From Roseivirga echinicomitans (GTDB taxonomy: Bacteria > Bacteroidota > Bacteroidia > Cytophagales > Cyclobacteriaceae): DNA of 40,180 nt. The notes under the pieces are model-generated. The model was not told the DNA's origin. It searched no databases and worked only from the letters and a program-made list of their open reading frames with translations. Shown in pieces: positions 15,977 through 25,653 of the stretch; the stretch's first letter is position 1, and each line of letters begins with the position of its first letter. Location: the NCBI RefSeq assembly GCF_001592935.1, contig NZ_LRDB01000009.1, positions 1 to 40,180 of the forward strand, read 5' to 3'. Made by a program: the position numbers and the translations under genes.

Positions 15977-17286
15977 AACAGATATTTTTAGTACTCAAAA
16001 GAGAATATACGACAAGGGTAAAGAAGAAGTCATTTTTACTGGCCACCATTCTTATTCCCCTGATTTTCCCAGCCGTTATTTTTGGGATTGTTTATTTAGG
16101 TACAAATGATGGCGATTCGTCAAAGGAGGTCTATGTCCTTGATGAAAGTGGTTATTTCCAAGATTCTTTTAGTAATACTGGTTATGCCTATACCTTTCTG
16201 TCGAGCAGTTTAGATGAGGCAAAAGAGAAGTTTCAAGAAGATGATGTTTATGGGCTGATCCATATCCCAGAAATTGATCTTGACGATGCTTCTAAAACCC
16301 GTTATAGTGATTTCTCTTTTTATTCGAAAACCAACCCTGGCAATCAGGCTATGAAGGATTTTGAGGGAGAAATTAAAAGAAAATTGGAAGCAGTTAAACT
16401 AGACAGATCAGGCTTAGACCCCGCTGTGATTAATTCACTCAAGGTAAGTGTTAGTTTGAGTTCGTTCAATTTATCTGAGTCTGGAGAGGCCAAAGAAAGC
16501 AATACTGACCTCAGTTCCGCGGTAGGTTATGTTTTCGGCTTCTTGATTTACATGTTCATTTTCATCTATGGTAGCCAGATTATGCAGTCTGTACTTGATG
16601 AGAAAACAAGTAGAATTGTAGAGGTAATTGTATCCTCTGTGCGGCCTTTCCAATTGATGATGGGTAAAGTATTGGGCGTTGGTGCTGTTGGTGTTACGCA
16701 ACTTCTCATTTGGATTGTATTGATGGTTACACTGTTCTCTGTGGGGATTACTGCCCTTGGCGGAAGTGGGATGGAAGCAATGTCTGGACAAATGCCAGCC
16801 GGTGTTGATATGACCCAAAACCAAGAAATGGCGGCCAATATTCAGGGAATGTTAGATACCATACCTGTGGCGCAAATTGTTGTTTCTTTCTTGTTTTACT
16901 TCTTGGGAGCTTACTTCCTTTATGGGGCACTTTACGCTGCCATTGGTTCCGCTGTGGATAGTATGCAAGATGCTCAGCAGTTTATGTTGCCTATTATGTT
17001 GCCTATCATTGTGGGGATTATTTCATTAACATTTGTGCTGCAAGACCCGCATAGCACCATGGCCGTAACTCTATCTATGATTCCATTTACATCGCCCATT
17101 GTAATGATGGCCCGATTACCATTTGGAGTACCAACATGGCAACTGCTACTTTCAATGGCCTTCTTAGTGCTAGGTTTTATTGGCACCATCTGGGTGGCAG
17201 GAAGAGTCTACCGCGTAGGGATATTGATGTATGGGGCAAAAGTGAACTGGAAGACCATCGCGAAATGGTTTACCATGAAAGTATAA
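15973..17286 (+). CDS. ABC-2-type permease, NatB-like
   Basis: 437-residue membrane partner of the preceding ATPase. A single N-terminal transmembrane helix (about 24-43) is followed by a large extracytoplasmic domain of about 130 residues. A bundle of five to six C-terminal helices starts near residue 185 (SAVGYVFGFLIYMFIFIYGSQ). The conserved sequence SVLDEKTSRIVEVIVSSVRPFQLMMGKVLGVG is the cytoplasmic coupling motif of the NatB/YhaP/YhaO group. The ATG overlaps the ATPase stop by four bases. A terminator follows at 17311-17342, so the two genes form one operon. The exported substrate cannot be read from sequence. Confidence 0.9.
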   Translation: MKQIFLVLKREYTTRVKKKSFLLATILIPLIFPAVIFGIVYLGTNDGDSSKEVYVLDESGYFQDSFSNTGYAYTFLSSSLDEAKEKFQEDDVYGLIHIPEIDLDDASKTRYSDFSFYSKTNPGNQAMKDFEGEIKRKLEAVKLDRSGLDPAVINSLKVSVSLSSFNLSESGEAKESNTDLSSAVGYVFGFLIYMFIFIYGSQIMQSVLDEKTSRIVEVIVSSVRPFQLMMGKVLGVGAVGVTQLLIWIVLMVTLFSVGITALGGSGMEAMSGQMPAGVDMTQNQEMAANIQGMLDTIPVAQIVVSFLFYFLGAYFLYGALYAAIGSAVDSMQDAQQFMLPIMLPIIVGIISLTFVLQDPHSTMAVTLSMIPFTSPIVMMARLPFGVPTWQLLLSMAFLVLGFIGTIWVAGRVYRVGILMYGAKVNWKTIAKWFTMKV

Positions 17287-17310
17287 CTGAAAAATATAAA
17301 GAATAGTGAA

Positions 17311-17342
17311 AGCCCGATTGCCTTGCAGTCGGGCTTTTTTTA
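17311..17342 (+). terminator. Rho-independent terminator after ABC exporter
   Basis: AGCCCGA (17311-17317) pairs with TCGGGCT; the stem extends with TTG/CAG partly paired around a short loop, followed by a T-run. Closes the two-gene exporter unit. Confidence 0.9.
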
Positions 17343-17371
17343 TGCGCTTTTCTCTTTGCTGAAGAGACTAA

Positions 17372-17392
17372 TAATGATGACCTATATCATTA
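17372..17392. promoter_or_regulatory. CRP/FNR-like operator 1 upstream of NnrS-like gene
   Basis: TAATGAT (17372-17378) and ATCATTA (17386-17392) form a perfect 7-bp inverted repeat with a 7-base spacer. Inside it, TGACCTATATCA (17378-17389) matches the TGAn-N4-nTCA box and, in 13 of 14 bases, the site at 3868-3881. Confidence 0.5.
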
Positions 17393-17399
17393 TTGTCGC

Positions 17400-17411
17400 T
17401 GATGTGTATCA
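17400..17411. promoter_or_regulatory. CRP/FNR-like operator 2 upstream of NnrS-like gene
   Basis: TGAT-GTGT-ATCA is the exact core of the TTGAT-N4-ATCAA family box. It lies 110 bases before the NnrS-like start and 10 bases from operator 1. The rest of the 17343-17520 gap shows no clear -7 box. Confidence 0.55.
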
Positions 17412-17520
17412 ACAACAATCGTGAGCAACTAAATTACATTTATTGTATAAATTGAAACAAAAAACGGCTTTTGAAGAAGTATAAGTTCCTGACATTATTC
17501 GACCTAAACAATGTTTTAAG

Positions 17521-18561
17521 ATGACCAAAAGACTCGCCTTCATACTCTTCCCTGTTGTTGGCCTCGTATTTGGCCTGCTGACAGGTTGGTTACGCATTGG
17601 TTGGAACATCCCAATGTATGGTTTGGCGGGTTTTCATGGCGTTTTGATGCTCGGTGGTTTTTTAGGTTCACTCATTTGTTTTGAAAAGGCAATAATGATC
17701 AAAAAGTCTTGGGCCTATATTGTGCCATTGCTTTCAGGGTTAAGTATTTTTGCCTTTTTGCTAAATCAAGCATCCATTGGGTACTTACTTCAAATTAGCG
17801 CCAGTTTTGGCTTGGTTATGATCTATGTGTTGTTGGTAAACTCAACCAAGGGGTATGACATTTTACTCCCTTTAATTGGCGCCATGTGCTGGATGGCTGG
17901 AAATGTCTTGCTTTATCAAACCCAGTTCTACCCCACCGTATTCCCATGGTGGATTGCTTTTATTCTTTTTACCATTGTGGGTGAAAGACTGGAGCTGCCA
18001 TTTTCTTATAAGCACAAAAGGTTACTGTATGTGCTTTTACTAATCACCTTAGTGGGCTTTATGCTACCCTATCATGGCGTTGGTCGAACAGTGACGGCTG
18101 CTGGTATGATTTCCATTGCGCTTTGGTTACTGAGGTTCGATTTGACAGGTCCGCTGCTTAAAAAGAAAGGTCATTATTTATACACAGGCCTTACGCTAAC
18201 TTTTGGCTATGTCTGGCTTTTGATGGCTGCGGTGTTTATGGTTTTTATTACATCAGGTGCCTTTGCTCTAGATGCACTTTTGCATAGCTTCTTTTTGGGC
18301 TTTGCTATGTCAATAATTTTCGCCCATGGCTCTATCATGTTTCCAGCGCTCCTGCACAAATCTGGGCCGCGCATTCATCGGATAATTTGGATATGGTTTG
18401 GGGTTTTTCAGGCTTCAGTGGCCGCTAGAATTATTGCTGATTTATTAACTATGCCACTCCTTAGAAAGTGGGCAGGAATGGTAAATGGTATAATCATTCT
18501 ATTTTTCTTGATCACAATGTTTGTGCTTGTTCAAAAAGGCAGAACTTTGGGGCGAAAGTAG
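17521..18561 (+). CDS. NnrS-like multi-pass membrane protein
   Basis: 346-residue integral membrane protein with about ten to twelve helices. Histidines lie in conserved-looking places: AGFHGVLMLGGFLGS (His39), ALLHSFFLGFAMSIIFAHGSIMFPALLH (His255, His269) and the VGERLELPF loop (Glu155-Arg156). This arrangement resembles NnrS, a heme/copper membrane protein of nitric-oxide-responsive regulons, although exact family membership is inference. Two CRP/FNR-like palindromes sit upstream, which fits oxygen- or NO-responsive expression. The PLP-dependent decarboxylase starts 11 bases after its stop, so the two are likely one operon. Alternative: an unrelated conserved Bacteroidota membrane family sharing the His pattern. 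Confidence 0.7.
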   Translation: MTKRLAFILFPVVGLVFGLLTGWLRIGWNIPMYGLAGFHGVLMLGGFLGSLICFEKAIMIKKSWAYIVPLLSGLSIFAFLLNQASIGYLLQISASFGLVMIYVLLVNSTKGYDILLPLIGAMCWMAGNVLLYQTQFYPTVFPWWIAFILFTIVGERLELPFSYKHKRLLYVLLLITLVGFMLPYHGVGRTVTAAGMISIALWLLRFDLTGPLLKKKGHYLYTGLTLTFGYVWLLMAAVFMVFITSGAFALDALLHSFFLGFAMSIIFAHGSIMFPALLHKSGPRIHRIIWIWFGVFQASVAARIIADLLTMPLLRKWAGMVNGIIILFFLITMFVLVQKGRTLGRK

Positions 18562-18572
18562 AAATTGAACTT

Positions 18573-19805
18573 ATGTATTGGGAAAGTTACTCACATCAGC
18601 AAATTAAGGAAATCGTTTTTGACGCTTTAGAGCAGAATTTAGACTACAGAGAGAAGCCTGTTTTAGGTTTACCTGCCTCCTATCTGGATACAGAAGTATT
18701 TTATAATGATGCTCCCTTTCTGAAAGATGCCCCTTTCCTTTCTGCCCTGATTGCCAACCCCAACCATATTGGTTGTCACACCTTAAACGAATCAGAAGCT
18801 GCTTTTGAAGGAACGCACAAAATTGAAAAGGAACTGATTGACCTTTGTGCACAGCAAATTTTTGAAGGTGGAAATGAAGAGTTTGATGGTTATGTAGCTT
18901 CTGGCGGAACAGAAGCAAATATTCAAGCCATATGGATTCTGAAACGTTATTTTGAAGTAGAATTCAAAGTGAAGGCGAACGAAATTGGAGTTATTTTTTC
19001 TGAAGACGCCCACTATTCAATGCCGAAAGCTTGTAATCTGCTGAGTTTAAAATCTTACGTTTCGAAAGTAGACGACACTACGCGAAGGGTAACCAAACCG
19101 AGCATTGATGCTTGTGTTGAAAATGCGAAAGATGATGGGGTTAAGCACTTCATTGTAGTGATGAATATGTCTACTACCATGTTTGGTTCAGTGGATGATA
19201 TCAATGAAATCACGGGTTGGCTAGATGATTTAGATACTAATTATATGGTACATATCGATGGTGCTTTTGGTGGTTACATTTATCCCTTCGCTACGGATAA
19301 TCTTGACTATACTTTTCAAAACCAAAAAATCAATTCCTTTACTCTCGATGGTCACAAAATGCTTCAGTCGCCTTATGGTACGGGCATTTATTTGACTCGA
19401 AAGGGCTTTATGGAATATGCGCTTACAGAAGAAGCCAATTACGTAAAGGGGAAAGATTATACTTTGGTGGGTAGCCGTTCTGGTGCCAATGCTATAGCAG
19501 TCTGGATGATCATGCGCACCTATGGTGCAGAAGGGTGGAAGGCTAAAATTAAGCAGCTGCTTTCTAAAACCGATCGACTTTGCGGAAACCTTAATGAACG
19601 TGGAGTGGAATACTTCCGGAACCCTAAAATGAATATCGTCACCATTCGGGGCAAGTATGTATCCCCTGCTTTGGCCAAAAAGTATACGCTTGTACCCGAC
19701 TCACATGGCACCAACGTGAAATGGTGGAAAATAGTAGTGATGGACCACGTACGACAAGGTGTAATCGATAGTTTCCTGAATGATTTGGATACCGAGTTGG
19801 GGTGA
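18573..19805 (+). CDS. PLP-dependent amino-acid decarboxylase (group II, glutamate/tyrosine type)
   Basis: 410-residue PLP enzyme of the glutamate decarboxylase/tyrosine decarboxylase-like group. The PLP-lysine motif FTLDGHKMLQSPYGTG has Lys262. Upstream are the TEANIQA cofactor-phosphate region (ASGGTEANIQA) and the aspartate of VHIDGAFGG, about 30 residues before the lysine. The open frame extends back to 18468 over the preceding gene, but the ATG at 18573 gives a normal start (MYWESYSHQQ). The substrate is not decided by sequence. It is preceded by the NnrS-like gene 11 bases away. The last 28 codons have a diverged relic copy at 22301-22422, on the other side of insert A. Confidence 0.85.
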   Translation: MYWESYSHQQIKEIVFDALEQNLDYREKPVLGLPASYLDTEVFYNDAPFLKDAPFLSALIANPNHIGCHTLNESEAAFEGTHKIEKELIDLCAQQIFEGGNEEFDGYVASGGTEANIQAIWILKRYFEVEFKVKANEIGVIFSEDAHYSMPKACNLLSLKSYVSKVDDTTRRVTKPSIDACVENAKDDGVKHFIVVMNMSTTMFGSVDDINEITGWLDDLDTNYMVHIDGAFGGYIYPFATDNLDYTFQNQKINSFTLDGHKMLQSPYGTGIYLTRKGFMEYALTEEANYVKGKDYTLVGSRSGANAIAVWMIMRTYGAEGWKAKIKQLLSKTDRLCGNLNERGVEYFRNPKMNIVTIRGKYVSPALAKKYTLVPDSHGTNVKWWKIVVMDHVRQGVIDSFLNDLDTELG

Positions 19806-19815
19806 CTAGGGTAAA

Positions 19816-20463
19816 TTATGGGTTTTTAAAATGTTTCACCACAAGTGTTCTGTAATATTCTTTTGTGAAAATATCCCCACTAAGTGGTTTAAAATAATCA
19901 AGCATCATTAGCCCATTATCTACAACAATCACTATAGGGGAGCTCCCAAAGAATGAGTAAGCGTCATCTTTATTTAACAGATTGACAAAGTTGATATTCA
20001 AATCATAGTTTGATGTAAATACGCGAAACTCGCGCTCATTGGAATAATCCGTTACCACTATTATGTCCAATGGATTCATGTTCTCTTTAATTTGAGATAT
20101 GTTAGCCATTTCTTCTTCGATACATGAATTACAAGTGTTTCTAGAAAAAAAGAACAAGAGGCTTTTATTATTTACTAATTTCGAAAGGAAGTTGTTCTTT
20201 AGTTTCTCATTATTAAGATGAATTAACTCAAAATCATTGACCCTATTTCCTCTTGCGTAAAGGCCTTCTTGAATAATTTTTTCTAGACTGGCTAATTTGG
20301 TTTGGAGCTGAGTCTCTTTCATAAAATCAAGCTCAATAATCTCATCTTGAAGGGCAATTAACTTATTTATTCTGCTCATTCTATAGGCATAAAAGATAGT
20401 TAATGCCACTATTAGCAATAAACTAATAGACAATAACTTATTCCTTGAATTAATTAAATTCAT
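19816..20463 (-). CDS. Membrane-anchored thioredoxin-fold protein with CxxC
   Basis: 215-residue protein with a single N-terminal transmembrane helix (about 10-28, LLSISLLLIVALTIFYAYR), then a helical linker, then a thioredoxin-like domain. The CNSC motif (residues ~112-115) sits at the end of a strand (LLFFFSRNTCNSC), as in TlpA/AhpC-type redox proteins, and SSPIVIVVDNG takes the place of the cis-Pro loop (Pro in SSP). It should face the periplasm. Its ATG lies inside the 3' end of the beta-propeller gene, overlapping by 14 bases, so the two are translated together. Disulfide handling of the cysteine-rich peptide encoded upstream is an attractive inference. Confidence 0.8.
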   Translation of the reverse strand: MNLINSRNKLLSISLLLIVALTIFYAYRMSRINKLIALQDEIIELDFMKETQLQTKLASLEKIIQEGLYARGNRVNDFELIHLNNEKLKNNFLSKLVNNKSLLFFFSRNTCNSCIEEEMANISQIKENMNPLDIIVVTDYSNEREFRVFTSNYDLNINFVNLLNKDDAYSFFGSSPIVIVVDNGLMMLDYFKPLSGDIFTKEYYRTLVVKHFKNP

Positions 20464-21721
20464 GTGTTCTAATAATTATGTTGTCTGAGAACTCAAGGGA
20501 TTTAATTTGTGGAATTTTCTTTAACAGCTCAGCATAGTCATGAGGCTTCTCTTGCTTGACCTTCTCTACTATTCTCAATAATTTTGATGGCTCAATAAGA
20601 GATATGATCTTATTCCCTATCAAAAAACTAGGTTCAATTGCGGTTAATTGATCTATGTCATCAATCAACACTGCTCCTCCATTCACCTCTCCTGTCGTTC
20701 TTGAGATGAAAAACTTAAGAAGTCTGTTCTTGTAGAGTATTTTTATCATGAAATATTTATCACCAACTAATAGTTCTTCTATCACCGCCATACCTTTCTC
20801 CATTATTTGGCTTCGAATGTTCACAGGATTTCGTTTAAGCATCTCTATTAAAGCCTCCTTCTCTATCCACTTATCACCGAAATCCAAATGCATTAATTCA
20901 GTAACCTTGGAAGCTTCTAAATCAATTTGATGTATATCAGAAGTAAAGGGCTTAATGAAGAAAAAGTCATCTCCACTCCTTACCAACCTGTTATCATATC
21001 CTGTCCGAAGTTTCATATATAATTCAGGGTCAAAATAGAATCCTGAATTATTGATCTGAAGAGACTCATCGGAAGTCGCCACTATCATGTAGTTGGCAAT
21101 AGTAGGAATATGACCATTTATCCTATTGAATGTGTTGAATAAAAAACCGTCTCGCTGATGGTGGAAATCATCAAATAAAAAAGGGATTCGATAGTCCTTT
21201 TTAAAGGATCCATCTTGAGCATAAACAAAAATTCTTCCTTGAAACTCAGAATGAATATAGATTTCTTCATTGTCAACAGATACATTGGTAGGGCTTAAGT
21301 ATTCTCCCGGCCCTTGACCATAACGTCCAATTTTTGATAAAAAGGTTCCATCGCTTTTAAACTTAAATACTGACTTTGCTATCTTTGAATCAGCAATGAC
21401 TAAATCGTCATTATTGAAAAAAAAATTATCAATTTCTCCAATTAGTGAGTTGTCTGAGGCCTCTAAAATTGTATAGCTTAAGTTTTTAGAGAAAGTTGAA
21501 ATATTGACCCCCTTCCTAAAGTAATCATCCAAATCAATTTGAATAGTCAATGATTTAGAATCATCCGTATCAAATTCCTTGAAGTCAAGAGCTACTTGGT
21601 GTTCGGCATTTTGAAAAATTGGAACTTTTTGATCTTGAACTTTATACTCACTCCCTTTTTTTTCGCAACTGCTAACGAAAACAACAATAGTAGCCAAAAT
21701 GGTTGAAACGAGTTTATTCAT
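20450..21721 (-). CDS. Six-bladed beta-propeller lipoprotein
   Basis: 423-residue predicted lipoprotein. The signal peptide MNKLVSTILATIVVFVSSC has a lipobox ending at Cys19. The propeller region is recognisable from GRYGQGPGEYLSPTNVSVD near residue 138, the same GRxGxGPGEY motif as in the lipoprotein at 8310-9503, and from repeated strands such as VFKFKSDGTFLSKIG and IFVYAQDGSFKKDY. The two are clear paralogs, though well diverged. In Bacteroidota such propellers are often coded beside short secreted NVEALA-type peptides and TlpA-like proteins, exactly the layout here. Its role (binding, signalling or peptide processing) is not known from sequence. Confidence 0.85.
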   Translation of the reverse strand: MNKLVSTILATIVVFVSSCEKKGSEYKVQDQKVPIFQNAEHQVALDFKEFDTDDSKSLTIQIDLDDYFRKGVNISTFSKNLSYTILEASDNSLIGEIDNFFFNNDDLVIADSKIAKSVFKFKSDGTFLSKIGRYGQGPGEYLSPTNVSVDNEEIYIHSEFQGRIFVYAQDGSFKKDYRIPFLFDDFHHQRDGFLFNTFNRINGHIPTIANYMIVATSDESLQINNSGFYFDPELYMKLRTGYDNRLVRSGDDFFFIKPFTSDIHQIDLEASKVTELMHLDFGDKWIEKEALIEMLKRNPVNIRSQIMEKGMAVIEELLVGDKYFMIKILYKNRLLKFFISRTTGEVNGGAVLIDDIDQLTAIEPSFLIGNKIISLIEPSKLLRIVEKVKQEKPHDYAELLKKIPQIKSLEFSDNIIIRTHEFN

Positions 21722-21777
21722 CTCTTTAAGTGGTTAATTGAGTTTTGAGAGCGAGAAAAAACCTCACTCTCATTTTG

Positions 21778-22068
21778 TTAACACTTCGATTCTTCTCTAC
21801 AGACTGTATTGCCAACTACACAATCAATCCTGTTTCCTGACATAACAGAAACTTCTTGGTATCTGATTGAGACATTGCCTGACTGGTCTTGGACTTCCAC
21901 TTCTATAGTGATAGTTCCATAACATGCATAATCTTTAGGAGCTTTGTCCTCACAATTACCCCATAAGTTACTCCACCAACTACATTCTTTGATATTGGCG
22001 TTACTTTGAATTGGGTTTAGAAATAGCATCACCACTGCAAGAGATACTATGTTTTTTAACTTTTTCAT
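21778..22068 (-). CDS. Small secreted cysteine-rich protein
   Basis: 96-residue product with a typical signal peptide (MKKLKNIVSLAVVMLFLNPIQSNA, cleavage after Ala24). The mature part of about 72 residues has six cysteines and a Trp-rich start (ECSWWSNLWGNCED), then a beta-like VEVQDQSGNVSIRYQEVSV core and a Cys-rich tail. No family is recognised. It resembles, by position and size, the small secreted peptides (for example NVEALA-type) that accompany beta-propeller lipoproteins in Bacteroidota, but it lacks a clear NVEALA motif. It is the first gene of the three-gene minus-strand unit, 56 bases before the propeller gene. Confidence 0.75.
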   Translation of the reverse strand: MKKLKNIVSLAVVMLFLNPIQSNANIKECSWWSNLWGNCEDKAPKDYACYGTITIEVEVQDQSGNVSIRYQEVSVMSGNRIDCVVGNTVCREESKC

Positions 22069-22300
22069 GTGATGAAATTTAAATTAATGCTTACTCTTTT
22101 TTGGGTATTCAGCTTCCCCCATAAGTCTTGTGTAGATTTTAATCATAAAAAACATATAGTTACTTATAATCTATTTAAACACTTAATATTAGTTATTTTA
22201 TTTTAATATTTATATTTTTTGTATAAAAATGTTTAATGTTCTTAACTCATATATCGAACATATTGGGTTATGGCCACTGTTACTTGGCCGCCTAAACTAA
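22069..22300. other. AT-rich leader region of insert A, no gene seen
   Basis: Together with the relic copy and the kinase leader, this belongs to a 420-base stretch without an intact gene. The portion 22140-22250 is strongly AT-rich and must hold the minus-strand promoter for the small secreted protein operon. I see no exact CAAAnnTA (minus-strand -7) box. Confidence 0.5.
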
Positions 22301-22422
22301 AAAGACATGTTATTACCTGATTCACCTGGATCAGATGGAAGACTGTAGTGATGGACCACGTACAACAAGGTGTGATGGATAGCTTTCTAAATGATTTGGA
22401 TACTATGTTAAGAACAGCTTAG
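22301..22422 (+). pseudogene. Relic 3' end of a PLP decarboxylase gene
   Basis: Codons 22336-22422 read WKTVVMDHVQQGVMDSFLN..., ending in TAG, and align with the last codons of the decarboxylase gene at 19725-19805. Over 75 bases, 62 match (about 83%), and seven of eleven changed codons are synonymous, so the copy came from a gene under selection. Further upstream, LLPDSPGSD aligns with LVPDSHGTN, but a 10-base deletion shifts the frame. It has no start and no function. It marks the right edge of insert A. Confidence 0.8.
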
Positions 22423-22490
22423 TAACATACTTTGAATAAGAATGGGGTTCTGGGTATACATTGATTCATCTAATTTTCGTTACTTCCCAT

Positions 22491-23711
22491 ATGCAAAATC
22501 CGTTTAAGGGTTCTTTAAATATTGACTTTTACACCAATCAATCCACAATAAAATATATTGTATTGGTGGTAGCGGCCATCATTGGGGTGGGGTCAATAAT
22601 TTACACTACCCAGCTGGTTGATGTCTTAAAGGAAAGGGAAAGAGAAAATATTAAGCTTTGGGCCAAGGCGGTTGAGTTTACTACCACAGCAGATGGTGCT
22701 TCACTCAACTTTATTACTGACAACATTATTCGTCCGGATAACTCACTGCCAGTTATTATACTGGACTCGGCCACTAACGAGATTCTGACCACAAGAAATA
22801 TTGAAATCGACAGCTCCCTAAATACTATCCAAGCGGAAGACTTTTTGAAGAAGGCCTTGGCTCAAATGAAGACAGAAAATGATCCCCAGCCAATTCTATT
22901 CAGAGATCGGCCAGGTAGTAAAATTGTTAGCATTCAATACGTTTATTTCAGAAACTCTCGGCTTTTACGCCAACTCAGCGCCTATCCTTATATTCAACTT
23001 TCGGTGATTGCCATTTTTGCTTTCATTGCCTATTTGGCTTTTAGTTACTCCAGAAAAGCCGAGCAGAACCGTGTTTGGGTAGGCTTGGCAAAAGAAACTG
23101 CACATCAACTAGGGACGCCTCTTTCATCATTAATGGCTTGGGTGGAATACTTAAGAGAACTTCCGCAAATGGAAAACCGGCAAGACATTATTACCGAGCT
23201 GAACAAGGATGTGCAACGTTTAGAAATGATTACTTCCCGCTTTTCTAATATTGGCTCAGATCCAACGCTAAAAAATGAGGAAGTGTTCGAGGTAATTGAG
23301 GGAATCGTTGCATATCTAAAGCCGAGAGTTTCGTCCAAGGTATCATTTGTTATAGATGCCGATGCACCCAATCTCACTGCCAAAATGAACCGTCCACTTT
23401 TTGAATGGGTAATAGAAAACATTGTAAAAAATGGAATAGATGCCATGAGTGGTATTGGTAAAATAACCATTAATGTTGGGCAAGAATCGGAAGGAATGGT
23501 GTTTATAGATATTGCTGATGACGGAAAGGGCATCGCAAAAGGCAAAATCAAAGAAGTGTTTAAACCAGGGTTTACCACCAAAAAGCGTGGATGGGGCTTG
23601 GGTTTAACTTTGGTGAAGCGAATTATTGAGAACTATCATATGGGAAAGATCTTTGTAAAGTCGTCTCAGGCGGATGTAGGTACAGTCTTTAGAATTCTAC
23701 TCAAAAATTGA
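22491..23711 (+). CDS. Orphan membrane sensor histidine kinase
   Basis: 406-residue kinase. Two transmembrane helices (about 21-40 and 170-187) enclose a periplasmic sensor of about 130 residues of no recognised type. The cytoplasmic part has the H-box KETAHQLGTPLSSLMAW with His205, the N-box NIVKNGIDAM, G1 DDGKGI, the F-box KPGFTTKKRGWGLGL, and a typical C-terminus. The HQLGTP form is common in Bacteroidota kinases. The open frame reaches TTG 22461, but the ATG at 22491 (MQNPFKG) is preferred. No response regulator gene is adjacent, so its partner is elsewhere. It lies between the relic decarboxylase fragment and the atpD promoter. Confidence 0.9.
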   Translation: MQNPFKGSLNIDFYTNQSTIKYIVLVVAAIIGVGSIIYTTQLVDVLKERERENIKLWAKAVEFTTTADGASLNFITDNIIRPDNSLPVIILDSATNEILTTRNIEIDSSLNTIQAEDFLKKALAQMKTENDPQPILFRDRPGSKIVSIQYVYFRNSRLLRQLSAYPYIQLSVIAIFAFIAYLAFSYSRKAEQNRVWVGLAKETAHQLGTPLSSLMAWVEYLRELPQMENRQDIITELNKDVQRLEMITSRFSNIGSDPTLKNEEVFEVIEGIVAYLKPRVSSKVSFVIDADAPNLTAKMNRPLFEWVIENIVKNGIDAMSGIGKITINVGQESEGMVFIDIADDGKGIAKGKIKEVFKPGFTTKKRGWGLGLTLVKRIIENYHMGKIFVKSSQADVGTVFRILLKN

Positions 23712-23805
23712 CACGACTATTGGTGTCCTTTATACAGTAATTGCAGCTATCTAGTTTTAAGTAGGGTATGCGCCAACATTTTGACCTCTATTTTCTTTAT
23801 AAGCC

Positions 23806-23836
23806 TTTGGTTTAATCGGGATTAGACATACCTTTG
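23806..23836 (+). promoter_or_regulatory. Promoter of atpD-atpC
   Basis: TTTG (23806-23809), 19 bases, then TACCTTTG (23829-23836) is a textbook Bacteroidota -33/-7 pair. It gives a leader of about 45 bases before the atpD ATG. The best promoter in the window. Confidence 0.8.
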
Positions 23837-23875
23837 CGCCAAGAAAAGTAAACCGCATTTTTCCTATCTAGATAA

Positions 23876-25398
<1,523 letters not shown>

Positions 25399-25399
<1 letters not shown>

Positions 25400-25653
25400 T
25401 GACTATGTTGCTCGAAATCGTAACACCAGATAAAAAAGTATTTGAAGGAGAAGTGAGCTCTGCTACCTTCACAGGTGCAGAGGGTGAGTTTCAAGTATTA
25501 TCGAATCACGCTCCAATGATCAGTGCTTTAGGGAAAGGCCGAGTAAGTATTACTGCCTCTGGAAAAGTTGAGAATTTGATTATTGACGGTGGTGTTGTTG
25601 AGGTTTTGAATAACAACGTAATCGTACTTGCTGAATCAGTAATAGAAGGTTAA
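25399..25653 (+). CDS. atpC: ATP synthase epsilon subunit (short form)
   Basis: Epsilon subunit of F1, here 84 residues and consisting of the N-terminal beta-sandwich only (LEIVTPDKKVFEGEV, GAEGEFQVLSNHAPMISALG). The C-terminal helical hairpin of most bacteria is absent, as is common in Bacteroidota. It is translated with atpD. The last 205 bases and the terminator exist a second time at 39343-39605; this left copy is the one joined to atpD and is intact. ATG 25399 is used; an in-frame ATG at 25405 is possible. Confidence 0.96.

Larger units (their letters stand above)
19806..22300. mobile_element. Insert A: 2.5-kb segment flanked by decarboxylase 3' end and its relic
   Basis: Three minus-strand genes (thioredoxin-fold, beta-propeller lipoprotein, small secreted protein) plus their AT-rich leader lie between the intact decarboxylase gene and a frameshifted, 83% identical copy of its 3' end. 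This looks like cargo placed behind a gene 3' end. No recombinase is encoded, so the label mobile_element is an inference from the flanking duplication. Exact ends cannot be set. Confidence 0.5.

Noticed and set aside
18468-18572. N-terminal extension of the PLP decarboxylase
   Set aside because: It overlaps the end of the NnrS-like gene in another frame and encodes no family-like sequence; ATG 18573 is preferred.
20927-20940. TGATGTATATCA CRP/FNR-like box
   Set aside because: It lies inside the coding sequence of the beta-propeller gene, far from any start, so probably chance.
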